A model generated the notes under the pieces. The model saw nothing but the letters and a program-made list of their open reading frames with translations, searched no databases and was not told the DNA's origin. Made by a program: the position numbers and the translations under genes. Shown here in pieces: positions 7,970-15,440 of a stretch of DNA of 64,000 nt. Where the stretch lies: positions 62,001 through 126,000 of the forward strand of contig NZ_QUBR01000002.1 in the NCBI RefSeq assembly GCF_003586285.1, read 5' to 3'. Source of the DNA: Aeromicrobium endophyticum (GTDB taxonomy: Bacteria > Actinomycetota > Actinomycetes > Propionibacteriales > Nocardioidaceae). Within the stretch, counting starts at the first letter, position 1. Each line of letters begins with the position of its first letter.

Positions 7970-8817
7970 CGATCACGCACCTCGCGGCCGCGTCGGCCGC
8001 ATTCGGCCGCGACCTCGACGAGGCCTACGCCCAGATCACCAGGCTCGTGGCCGAGGCGAGGGCGCGTGACGTGCGCCTGCTCGCGCTGCCCGAGGCCGCG
8101 CTCGGCGGCTACCTCTCGACGCTGCACACCGACGGCGACGGGGCCGACTCGCTGCCGCCCGTCATCGACCTCGACGGTCCCGAGCTGCGCCGGGTGGCCT
8201 CGATCGCCGGTGACATGACCGTGGTCCTCGGCTTCTGCGAGGCCGACGCTGGCACCCGCTACAACAGCGCGGCGGCCGTGACCGGTGACGGCGTGCTGGG
8301 CGTGCACCGCAAGGTGCACCAGCCCTTGGGCGAGAACCTCTACTACGAGGCCGGGGACGTGTACGAGGCCCTCGACACTCCGGTCGGCCGGCTCGGCATG
8401 CTGATCTGCTACGACAAGGCCTTCCCCGAGGCGGCCCGCTCCTTGGCACTCGACGGCGCGCAGGTCATCGCCTGCATCTCGGCGTGGCCGTCGTCGCGCA
8501 CGGCCGGTGCCGCCGACATCGCCGAGGACCGGTGGACCAAGCGGTTCAACCTGTTCGACCAGGCGCGCGCTCTCGAGAACCAGGTCGTCTGGGTCGCGGC
8601 CAACCAGGTGGGCACGTTCGGGTCGATGCGGTTCGTCGCCCACGCCAAGGTCGTCGGTCCGGGCGGCGACGTGCTGGCCTCCACGGGCGCCGATGCCGGC
8701 CTGGCGGTCGCGGGCGTCGACATCGACGAGGCGCTCGACATGGCCAGGCGCTCGATGTTCCACCTGCGCGACCGGCGTCCCGACACCTACTCCATGCGGG
8801 CGCCGGCGCATGCCTGA
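7966..8817 (+). CDS. Carbon-nitrogen hydrolase (nitrilase superfamily), catalytically intact
   Basis: A 283-residue nitrilase-fold enzyme with the Glu-Lys-Cys triad in place: Glu43 (ALPEAALGG), Lys116 (HRKVHQP) and Cys148 (LICYDKAFPE). It is closer in motif style to amidase/omega-amidase-like branches than to cyanobacterial Nit6803, whose nucleophile motif is CWEH, so nitrile versus amide substrate cannot be decided. It overlaps the GNAT-AIR gene by ATGA and the next small gene by 8 bases. A paralogue with altered triad lies at 10373-11224. In Nit1C clusters this position is taken by the nitrilase (NitC). Confidence 0.9.
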   Translation: MTITHLAAASAAFGRDLDEAYAQITRLVAEARARDVRLLALPEAALGGYLSTLHTDGDGADSLPPVIDLDGPELRRVASIAGDMTVVLGFCEADAGTRYNSAAAVTGDGVLGVHRKVHQPLGENLYYEAGDVYEALDTPVGRLGMLICYDKAFPEAARSLALDGAQVIACISAWPSSRTAGAADIAEDRWTKRFNLFDQARALENQVVWVAANQVGTFGSMRFVAHAKVVGPGGDVLASTGADAGLAVAGVDIDEALDMARRSMFHLRDRRPDTYSMRAPAHA

Positions 8818-9118
8818 GATGACCGTGACGGTCCGGTGGCCCGACGGACGCGTGACCGACTGCTACTCGCCGTCGCTGGTGATGCACGACCACCTGGCGG
8901 CCGGCACGACCTACCGGGTCGACGAGTTCGTCCGCCGGGCCTCGGTGGCCCTCGGCGAGGCGAGCGAGCGCGTCCGGGCCAGGTACGGGTTCACGTGCTC
9001 GGCCTCGGCCGCCTCGCTCGAGCGCATCGAGCGCAGTGCCGCGGCGTTCGACCGGCACGACTCCGTCGACGTCCTCGCGATGCAGCCGTCCCTACCCGCC
9101 CCTCAGGAGGCACCATGA
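8810..9118 (+). CDS. nitG: MSMEG_0570 family nitrogen starvation response protein (NitG)
   Basis: A 102-residue protein of a small family found in Nit1C clusters. It matches the family pattern: VRWPDGRVTDCYSPSLVMHD, VDEFVRRASVALGEASERV and ARYGFTCSASA. Function unknown; no membrane segment. The ATG at 8810 overlaps the nitrilase stop by 8 bases; a second in-frame ATG lies three codons downstream. Its stop overlaps the flavoprotein start (ATGA), and that start has its own strong AGGAGG at 9105-9110. Confidence 0.85.
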   Translation: MPEMTVTVRWPDGRVTDCYSPSLVMHDHLAAGTTYRVDEFVRRASVALGEASERVRARYGFTCSASAASLERIERSAAAFDRHDSVDVLAMQPSLPAPQEAP

Positions 9119-10368
9119 GCATCCCCGTCGCGATCGTCGGCGCCGGCCAGGCCGGTCTGTCGGTCAGCTGGTTCCTCACCCGGGAGGGCGTCGAGCACGT
9201 GCTGCTCGAGGCCTCCACGACCGCGCACGAGTGGACCGACCGGCGGTGGGACAACTTCACCCTCGTGACGCCCAACTGGCACTGCCGGCTGCCCGGCTAC
9301 GCCTACGACGGCGACGACCCCGACGGGTTCATGACGCGCGACGAGGTCGCCGCGTGGCTCGCCGGGTACGCCGCGAGCTTCGACCCGCCGGTCAGGGAGC
9401 ACACCCCGGTGACGCTGCTGACCGAGCGCGAGGGCGGCGGCTTCGTGCTGACGCTCGGCGGCCCGGCAGGCGACGAGGTGCTCGAGGCCGAGCACGTCGT
9501 GCTGGCGACGGGCGGCTACCACCTGCCGATCGTCCCGCCCTTCGCCGCCGCGATCGACCCGTCGATCGCGCAGGTGCACTCGGCCGACTACCGCAACGCC
9601 GCTCAGCTGCCGCCCGGTGAGGTGCTGGTGGTGGGCTCGGGCCAGTCCGGCGCGCAGATCGCCGAGGACCTGCACCTCGAGGGACGTGCGGTGCACCTGG
9701 CCCTCGGCGACGCCCCACGCGTGGCCCGCACGTACCGCGGACGCGACTGCATGACCTGGCTGGCCGAGATGGGCCTGTACGACACGCCGGTGCAGCAGTA
9801 CCCGGGAGGCAGGGCGGCGAGGGAGAAGACCAATCACTACGTGACCGGGCGCGACGGCGGCCGCGACATCGACCTGCGCCAGTTCGCGGTCGAGGGGATG
9901 CGCCTCTACGGGCTGATGTCGGGCGCCGAGGGCACACGCCTGTTGTTCGAGCCGACCGTCGCCTCGGCCCTCGACTCCGCGGACGCGGTGTACAACTCGA
10001 TCTGCCGCGACATCGACGCCTACATCGAGCGGGAGGGCATCGCGGCGCCGCCCGGGGCCTCCTACGAGCCGGTGTGGGCTCCCGACCACGAGCCCCGGCT
10101 GCTCGATCTCGCCCAGGCCGGCATCACCTCCATCGTGTGGGGCATCGGCTACCGACCCGACTACCGGTGGGTCAAGGTGGGCGTCTTCGACGGCGCCGCG
10201 GCTCCCACGCACACGCGCGGCGTGACGTCGGTGCCGGGCCTGTACTTCCTCGGCCTGCCGTGGATGCACACGTGGGGGTCCGGACGGTTCGCCGGCATCG
10301 CTCGCGACGCCGAGCACGTCTTCCGGTGCATCGTCGGCGCGCGGCGGCCCGCCGCGGCGGAGCGCTAG
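9115..10368 (+). CDS. nitH: MSMEG_0569 family flavin-dependent oxidoreductase (NitH)
   Basis: A 417-residue FAD/NAD(P)-binding protein of the flavin monooxygenase-like group. Two Rossmann motifs are visible: GAGQAG at residues 9-14 for FAD and GSGQSG at 174-179 for NAD(P)H. An ATGGYHLPIV segment joins them, as in class B flavoprotein monooxygenases, and the C-terminal GLYFLGLPWMHTWGSGRFAGI closes the FAD domain. It probably oxidises a nitrogen- or carbon-centred intermediate made by the cluster (inference). Start chosen at 9115 because of the AGGAGG spacer of four bases and ATGA overlap with nitG. Confidence 0.88.
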   Translation: MSIPVAIVGAGQAGLSVSWFLTREGVEHVLLEASTTAHEWTDRRWDNFTLVTPNWHCRLPGYAYDGDDPDGFMTRDEVAAWLAGYAASFDPPVREHTPVTLLTEREGGGFVLTLGGPAGDEVLEAEHVVLATGGYHLPIVPPFAAAIDPSIAQVHSADYRNAAQLPPGEVLVVGSGQSGAQIAEDLHLEGRAVHLALGDAPRVARTYRGRDCMTWLAEMGLYDTPVQQYPGGRAAREKTNHYVTGRDGGRDIDLRQFAVEGMRLYGLMSGAEGTRLLFEPTVASALDSADAVYNSICRDIDAYIEREGIAAPPGASYEPVWAPDHEPRLLDLAQAGITSIVWGIGYRPDYRWVKVGVFDGAAAPTHTRGVTSVPGLYFLGLPWMHTWGSGRFAGIARDAEHVFRCIVGARRPAAAER

Positions 10369-10372
10369 GCAG

Positions 10373-11224
10373 GTGCGCCTGGCCTCCGTCGCCGCGCACT
10401 TCGGTCGCGACATCGAGCGCTCGCTCGACAAGATCGACGGGATCGTCCGCGACGCCCGCGCGTCCGGCGTCGACCTGCTGGTGCTGCCCGACGCGACGCT
10501 CGGCGGCTACCTGTCCGATCTCAGGCACCCCGACGCGCACGCGCTCCCGCCGGCGCTGGTCGAGGGCTCGTTCGAGGTGGGACGCGTCATCGCGGCGGCC
10601 CAGGACATGGTGGTGTGCTTCGGCTACACCGAGGAGGACGTCGTCGACGGCCGGCCGGTGCACTACAACGCCGCCCTGTGCGTCACGGGCGACGGCGTGC
10701 TGGGTCGCCACCGCAAGGTGCACCAGCCGGCGGGCGAGGCGCTCGCGTACCGCGCCGGCGAGACCTTCTCGGCCTTCGACACCCCGATCGGACGCATGGG
10801 CATGCTGATCGACTACGACAAGACCTTCCCCGAGGCGGCACGCTCGCTCGCGCTGGACGGCGCGCACGTCATCGCGTGCCTGTCGGCGTGGCCGGCGAGC
10901 GTGACCGATCGCGCCTCGCGGCTGCCGAAGGACCGTCAGTCCCGGCTGTTCGACCTCTACGACAGCGCCCGCGCCGCCGAGAACCAGGTCGTGTGGGTCT
11001 CGTCCAACCAGACCGGCGTCATGGGCGGACTGCGCTTCCTCGGGCAGGCCAAGGTCGTGGGCCCTGGCGGCGACGTGCTGGCCCGGACGTGGTCCAAGGG
11101 GGCACTCGCCGTGGCCGAGATCGACGTCGAGACGGAGGTCGCGCGCTCGCGGCGCATCCTGCACCACCTCCAGGAGCGGGTGCCGGCGAGCTACCGCACG
11201 ACCGAGCGCACGAGCGACGCATGA
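10373..11224 (+). CDS. Nitrilase-like paralogue with non-canonical Asp-Lys-Asp triad (predicted pseudo-enzyme or altered activity)
   Basis: A 283-residue paralogue of the nitrilase at 7966-8817, with long identical stretches (for example TGDGVLG, HRKVHQP, FPEAARSLALDGA, ENQVVWV and AKVVGPGGDVLA). The catalytic Glu is Asp40 (VLPDATLGG), the Lys is kept (Lys115) and the nucleophilic Cys is Asp147 (LIDYDKTFPE; codon GAC). An Asp cannot form the usual thioester, so normal nitrilase chemistry should be lost. It may be a structural or regulatory partner of the intact paralogue, or it may bind product. Start is GTG, four bases after nitH; the stop overlaps the glycosyltransferase start. No frameshift or stop: the gene is kept open and full length. 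Confidence 0.9.
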   Translation: MRLASVAAHFGRDIERSLDKIDGIVRDARASGVDLLVLPDATLGGYLSDLRHPDAHALPPALVEGSFEVGRVIAAAQDMVVCFGYTEEDVVDGRPVHYNAALCVTGDGVLGRHRKVHQPAGEALAYRAGETFSAFDTPIGRMGMLIDYDKTFPEAARSLALDGAHVIACLSAWPASVTDRASRLPKDRQSRLFDLYDSARAAENQVVWVSSNQTGVMGGLRFLGQAKVVGPGGDVLARTWSKGALAVAEIDVETEVARSRRILHHLQERVPASYRTTERTSDA

Positions 11225-12303
11225 GGATCGCCCTGCTGACGTACTCGACCAAGCCGCGCGGGGGCGTCGTGCACACGCTCGCCCTGGCCGAGGCGTTGAG
11301 CCGTGCGGGGGCCGAGGTCGACGTCTGGACCCTCGGCCGCGGCGGCGACACCACGTTCTACCGCGGCGTCGACCCGTCCGTCGGCATCCGTGCGGTGCCG
11401 TTCCCGGAGCAGCCGGGCGAGGACGTCGGGGCGCGCATCCAGCGCTCGATCGCCGTGCTGCGCGAGGCGTTCACGCCCGACGTCTACGACATCGTGCACG
11501 CCCAGGACTGTATCAGCGCCAACGCGGCGCTGCCGTGCCTGCGCACGATCCACCACCTCGACACGTTCTCGACGCCCGCGCTGGTCGCGTGCCACGAGCG
11601 GGCCGTGGTCGAGCCGGTCGGACGGGTCTGCGTGTCGGAGTCGGTGGCGGCCGAGGTCAAGGCCGGCTGGGGGCTGAGCCCGGTCGTGATCCCCAACGGC
11701 GTCGACGCCGCCCGGTTCGGCCGGGCCGCAGGCCCCGATGGTGAGGAGGCCCGGCACGCGTGGCAGGAGAAGCTGGGGCCGTACGTGCTGGCGCTGGGCG
11801 GCATCGAGCCCCGCAAGGGCAGCATCGACCTGCTCGAGGCGTACGCGCTGATGCGCCGGCGACGTGCGGACATCCGCCTGGTGTTCGCCGGCGGCGAGAC
11901 GCTGTTCGACTACCGCGACTACCGGGCGGCCTTCGAGCGACGGGCCGATCAGCTCGGCGTGCACCACGAGATGCTCGGGGTCGTGGCCGAGGAGCAGCTT
12001 CCGGCGCTGGTCGCCGGTGCGTCCGCCATGGCGTTCGTGTCGACGAAGGAGGGCTTCGGCCTGGCCGCGATGGAGGCGCTCGCGGCAGGCGTGCCGGTCG
12101 TCGCGCGGGACCTGCCGGTGCTGCGCGAGGTGTTCGGCGACGCCGTGCGGTTCGCCGCCGAGCCGATGGCGATGGCGGGCTCGCTGGCGTCGGTGCTGTC
12201 GGACCCGCCCGATCCGGCCGTCGGCCGGACGCTGGCCGCCTCGTACACGTGGCAGGCGGCAGCCGAGGCCCATCTGGCGTTCTACGCCCGGCACCTCGCG
12301 TGA
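11221..12303 (+). CDS. MSMEG_0565 family glycosyltransferase (GT4)
   Basis: A 360-residue GT-B fold glycosyltransferase, group 1. N-terminal half: IALLTYSTKPRGGVVHTLALAEAL (acceptor domain loop). C-terminal half: VLALGGIEPRKGSIDLLEA, then STKEGFGLAAMEALAAGVPVV with the EX7E motif that contacts the nucleotide-sugar. No signal or membrane segment. The MSMEG_0565 family is tied to Nit1C clusters in actinobacteria. It suggests the cluster product, or a carrier, is glycosylated (inference). ATGA overlap upstream and GTGA overlap downstream. Confidence 0.87.
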   Translation: MRIALLTYSTKPRGGVVHTLALAEALSRAGAEVDVWTLGRGGDTTFYRGVDPSVGIRAVPFPEQPGEDVGARIQRSIAVLREAFTPDVYDIVHAQDCISANAALPCLRTIHHLDTFSTPALVACHERAVVEPVGRVCVSESVAAEVKAGWGLSPVVIPNGVDAARFGRAAGPDGEEARHAWQEKLGPYVLALGGIEPRKGSIDLLEAYALMRRRRADIRLVFAGGETLFDYRDYRAAFERRADQLGVHHEMLGVVAEEQLPALVAGASAMAFVSTKEGFGLAAMEALAAGVPVVARDLPVLREVFGDAVRFAAEPMAMAGSLASVLSDPPDPAVGRTLAASYTWQAAAEAHLAFYARHLA

Positions 12304-13691
12304 CCTCGGTGCCCATCGGTCGGGCCTTCGAGCTGTTGGCCGACGCGGCGCCCGACGCCGTGGCCGTCCGGTGCGGCGACGCGGTGCTGACCCGCCGCGA
12401 GCTCGATGCGGAGTCGAACCGCGTCGCCCGCGCATGGGCCGGCCGGGTCGGGCACGACGACCTGGTGACGATCGCCCTGCCCAACGGTCTCGACGTCGTG
12501 CTGGCGTGCGTCGCCACGTGGAAGCTGGGCGCGACGCCTCAGCCGATGTCGCCCCGGCTCGGGTCACGTGAGCGCGAGGCGATCCTCGACCTCGTGCGCC
12601 CCGCCCTCGTCGTCGACGAGGCCTTCGCGGCGGGCGGGCTCGAGCGGTCCACCGACGACTCACCGCTCCCGGCTCTGTCGGCGTCGTCGTGGAAGGCGCC
12701 GACCTCGAGCGGAAGCACCGGCCGGCCGAAGATCGTCCGCGCCGGTGCCGCGGCGACGGTCGATCCCGGCGGTCAGGTCGCGCCGTTCGTCCCGCGGCAG
12801 GCCGTGCAGCTGGTCGCCGGACCGCTCTTCCACGCGGCACCCTTCGCGTACGCGATGCGAGGGCTGATGACGGGCCATGAGCTCGTCGTGATGCCACGGT
12901 TCGACGCCGCCGAGGCGCTGCGGACGATCGAGCGGCACCACGTGACCTGGGCCGTGCTGGTGCCGACCATGATGCACCGCATCTGGCGTCTGCCCGATCG
13001 CGAGACGCACGACGTGTCGTCGCTCGAGAGCGTCCTGCACCTCGGGGCGCGCTGCCCACCATGGCTCAAGCGCGGGTGGCTCGAGTGGCTGGGCCCGGAG
13101 CGCGTCGTCGAGGTGTACGCCGGCACGGAGTCGCAGGGGCTGGCGATGATCAGCGGTCCCGAGTGGCTCGAGCGGCCGGGCTCCGTCGGACGCGGGGTGT
13201 CGGGCTCGGAGTTCATGATCGTCCGGCCGGACGGCACCCGCGCCGAGGCGGGCGAGCTCGGCGAGATCGTCATGCGCCGCGACGGACCGCCGACGTACTC
13301 GTACGTGGGGGAGCGACCGCCCGATCGAGACGGGTGGCACAGCCTGGGCGACGCGGGCTGGACGGACGCCGACGGATACCTGTACGTGGCCGACCGGCTC
13401 GACGACGTCATCGTGACCGGTGGCGTCAAGGTGCACCCGGCCGACGTCGAGGCGGTGCTCGAGGAGCACCCGGACGTCCGGTCGTCCGTCGTGGTCCCAC
13501 GCGACGACGCCGAGCGGGGTCAGGTGGTGCACGCGGTGGTCGACGTGGACAGGTCCGACGTCACGGAGGCGACGCTGCTGGCCTGGGCGCGCGCCCGCCT
13601 CGACCCCGAGAAGGTGCCCCGCAGCTGGCGTCTCGTCCGCCACCCGCTGCGCGACGACACCGGCAAGGTTCGTCGTCGCCACCACCGCTGA
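12300..13691 (+). CDS. AMP-binding (acyl/aryl-CoA synthetase-like) ligase
   Basis: A 463-residue ANL-superfamily enzyme, shorter than typical acyl-CoA synthetases (about 500-550). Motifs seen: the ATP P-loop TSSGSTGRPKIV, VEVYAGTESQG (A5), SLGDAGWTDADGYLYVADR (A7/A8 hinge) and the C-terminal Lys in DDTGKVRRRH. It should adenylate a carboxylate and load it on CoA or an amine. The start GTG at 12300 overlaps the glycosyltransferase stop; a second GTG three codons on is also possible. It is the last gene of the Nit1C operon and lies next to repeat array B. Confidence 0.88.
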   Translation: MTSVPIGRAFELLADAAPDAVAVRCGDAVLTRRELDAESNRVARAWAGRVGHDDLVTIALPNGLDVVLACVATWKLGATPQPMSPRLGSREREAILDLVRPALVVDEAFAAGGLERSTDDSPLPALSASSWKAPTSSGSTGRPKIVRAGAAATVDPGGQVAPFVPRQAVQLVAGPLFHAAPFAYAMRGLMTGHELVVMPRFDAAEALRTIERHHVTWAVLVPTMMHRIWRLPDRETHDVSSLESVLHLGARCPPWLKRGWLEWLGPERVVEVYAGTESQGLAMISGPEWLERPGSVGRGVSGSEFMIVRPDGTRAEAGELGEIVMRRDGPPTYSYVGERPPDRDGWHSLGDAGWTDADGYLYVADRLDDVIVTGGVKVHPADVEAVLEEHPDVRSSVVVPRDDAERGQVVHAVVDVDRSDVTEATLLAWARARLDPEKVPRSWRLVRHPLRDDTGKVRRRHHR

Positions 13692-13697
13692 CCTGCA

Positions 13698-13763
13698 GGA
13701 ACCCGCGCGTCGGCGAGGCGGAACCCACGCGTCAGCGAGGCGGAACCCACGCGTCAGCGGTGG
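13698..13763. repeat. Tandem 22-bp intergenic repeat, array B (3 units)
   Basis: Units at 13698-13719, 13720-13741 and 13742-13763, same orientation as array A: GGAACCCGCGCGTCGGCG then two units with GGAACCCACGCGTCAGCG. It sits between the convergent AMP-ligase and MocR genes. Right next to it, 13759-13778 holds a G-rich run (three TGGGGG blocks) touching the MocR stop codon. Confidence 0.85.
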
Positions 13764-13778
13764 GGGTGGGGGTGGGGG

Positions 13779-15230
13779 TCAGGCGATCATCTCGAGGGTC
13801 TTGGAGGGTGCCGCGGTCGACGTCTCGGTGGTGCGCGCACCGATGACGTCGTCGTAGGCCGCGCGCAGTCGCGCCACGGCCTCGGTCAGCGTCTCGTGCG
13901 ACTGGTTGTAGGGCAGGCGCAGGTGCCGCTCGCCGACCGTGCCGGGGCGCGTGACGAACCGCGGGCCAGGCGTCAGCAGCAGGCCGTGGCGGGCCGCCGC
14001 GGCCGTCAGCCGCGACGACATCCGCTCGGGCAGCGTCACCCACAGGCTGAGGCCTCCCGGCGGGCAGGGAGCGTGGACGTCGGGCAGCTCGCGGGCCAGC
14101 TCCGACAGCAGGTGGTCGCGTCCGGCCCGCAGACGCGCCCGGCCTGCCGCGGCGGTCTGGCCGCCCTCGACGAGCAGCTCGGAGAGCACCAGCTGGTCGA
14201 AGGCCGACGATCCGAGGTCGTCCATCATGCGGGCCTGCACCAGGGGCATGACGGCATCCTTCGGTGCGCGGATCCACCCGACGCGCAGCCCGCCCCAGTA
14301 CGCCTTCGACGACGAGCCGATCAGCAGCGCGCGGGGGTCGTAGGTCGCGAACACCGGCGGCAGCTCGAGGCCGTCGAGGTTGATGTCGCGCAGCGACTCG
14401 TCGACGATCGGGACGACGTCGTGGCGGCGCAGCTGCCGGGCCCACTCCGTGCGCTCGGCATCGCTCATGACCGCCGCGGTGGGGTTGTGGAAGTCGGGCA
14501 CGAAGAGGGCCGCGCGGTGGGGCGAGCCGGCCAGGACGGCGCCCAGGCCCTCGGTGTCCCAGGGCGACCCGTCGACCGGCAGTGCCGACAGCCGGGCGCC
14601 GGCGGCGACCAGCGAGTCGTGCGCGTGCGGATAGCCCATGCCCTCGACGGCGACCCGCTGACCGGGGGAGATCAACGTGCGGGCGAGCAGCGAGATCGCG
14701 CCCATGGCGCCGCTCGTGACGACGATCTGCTCGGGATCGGTCGGCAGGCCGCCGTCGGTGTACCGCTGGGCCAGCACCTCTCGCAGCACGGGCAGGCCGT
14801 CGGGCAGGTAGCCGGTCGTGGCGAGCAGCCCCGGCAGCTTGGCGACCGCGGTCTCGAACGCGCGGGTGAGCCCCGGTGGCCCCACCGGCGCCGCGTACGT
14901 CATCGCGATCGTGCCAGCACCGTCGGGCGTCACGATCAGGCTGCTCGCGCTCGACGTCGACAGCGGGACGCGGACGACGCTGCCCGAGCCCTGGCGCGAC
15001 TGCAGCAGCCCCGCGTCGCGCAGCTCGGCGTAGACACGGGTCGTCGTCGTGCGGCTGACCCCGATGGCCGTGGCCAGCTCGCGCTCGGACGGCAGCCGGC
15101 TCCCGTCCGAGACGCGGCCGTCGACCACCAGCAGGCGCATGCGGTCGGCGATCTCGCGGTAGGCAGGGCCGGCGTGGTCGAGGGGCCCGAGCAGCTGGGC
15201 GAGACGGCGGGCGGACAGGATCGCAGGCAT
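13779..15230 (-). CDS. MocR-type (GntR/aminotransferase fusion) transcriptional regulator, YczR-like
   Basis: A 483-residue fusion regulator. Residues about 10-75 are a GntR winged helix (GPAYREIADRMRLLV, GSRLPSERELATAIGVSRTTTTRVYAEL) and residues about 110-470 a fold-type I aminotransferase domain with the PLP-lysine motif GSSSKAYWGGLRVGW. Such proteins sense PLP or amino acids and do not act as transaminases. Start chosen at the ATG at 15230 (MPAILSARR). An upstream in-frame ATG at 15260 lies inside the inverted repeat at 15248-15272, so it is less likely. It is divergent from a YczE-like membrane protein, the pairing that defines the YczR subgroup. Confidence 0.88.
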   Translation of the reverse strand: MPAILSARRLAQLLGPLDHAGPAYREIADRMRLLVVDGRVSDGSRLPSERELATAIGVSRTTTTRVYAELRDAGLLQSRQGSGSVVRVPLSTSSASSLIVTPDGAGTIAMTYAAPVGPPGLTRAFETAVAKLPGLLATTGYLPDGLPVLREVLAQRYTDGGLPTDPEQIVVTSGAMGAISLLARTLISPGQRVAVEGMGYPHAHDSLVAAGARLSALPVDGSPWDTEGLGAVLAGSPHRAALFVPDFHNPTAAVMSDAERTEWARQLRRHDVVPIVDESLRDINLDGLELPPVFATYDPRALLIGSSSKAYWGGLRVGWIRAPKDAVMPLVQARMMDDLGSSAFDQLVLSELLVEGGQTAAAGRARLRAGRDHLLSELARELPDVHAPCPPGGLSLWVTLPERMSSRLTAAAARHGLLLTPGPRFVTRPGTVGERHLRLPYNQSHETLTEAVARLRAAYDDVIGARTTETSTAAPSKTLEMIA

Positions 15231-15247
15231 GAGGCCAGTGTTGCACG

Positions 15248-15272
15248 ATTGGCTATTCATCGTGATGCCAAT
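15248..15272. promoter_or_regulatory. Inverted repeat in MocR / membrane-protein intergenic region
   Basis: ATTGGC (15248-15253) and GCCAAT (15267-15272) form a palindrome separated by 13 bases, between the divergent MocR start (15230) and the small gene at 15291. Position and symmetry suggest an operator for the MocR protein, acting on itself and on the yczE-like operon. This is inferred; no published motif was compared. Confidence 0.45.
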
Positions 15273-15290
15273 CTCCGTCAGGCTGGTGCC

Positions 15291-15440
15291 ATGAAAGAGC
15301 TCCTGGCCCTCCTCGCCCCGATCGCGCTCGTGGTGCACCTCGCACGTCTGACCGTCCGTGACGGCTACGGCACCCTCGCCCCGCCGCGCAGCCACGACGC
15401 CGAGCGCGGCACCCGGGTCGAGCGGGAGCTCGGCCGATGA
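15291..15440 (+). CDS. Small 49-residue protein upstream of the YczE-like gene
   Basis: ATG at 15291 opens a 49-codon frame beginning MKELLALLAPIALVVHLARL, a hydrophobic N-terminal helix followed by a charged tail. Its stop overlaps the yczE ATG (ATGA), which suggests translational coupling. No clear Shine-Dalgarno is seen before it. It may be a small membrane protein or simply an upstream coupling frame. No homologue is recognised. Confidence 0.5.
   Translation: MKELLALLAPIALVVHLARLTVRDGYGTLAPPRSHDAERGTRVERELGR

Noticed and set aside
10373..11224. Sequencing error as cause of the Cys-to-Asp change in the second nitrilase
   Set aside because: TGC to GAC needs two base changes, and the Glu-to-Asp change is also present at an independent site; the frame is otherwise intact.
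15231..15395. Longer N-terminus for the MocR regulator, including the ATG at 15260
   Set aside because: It would place the inverted repeat 15248-15272 inside the coding region and adds non-conserved residues; the ATG at 15230 gives the usual start of the family.
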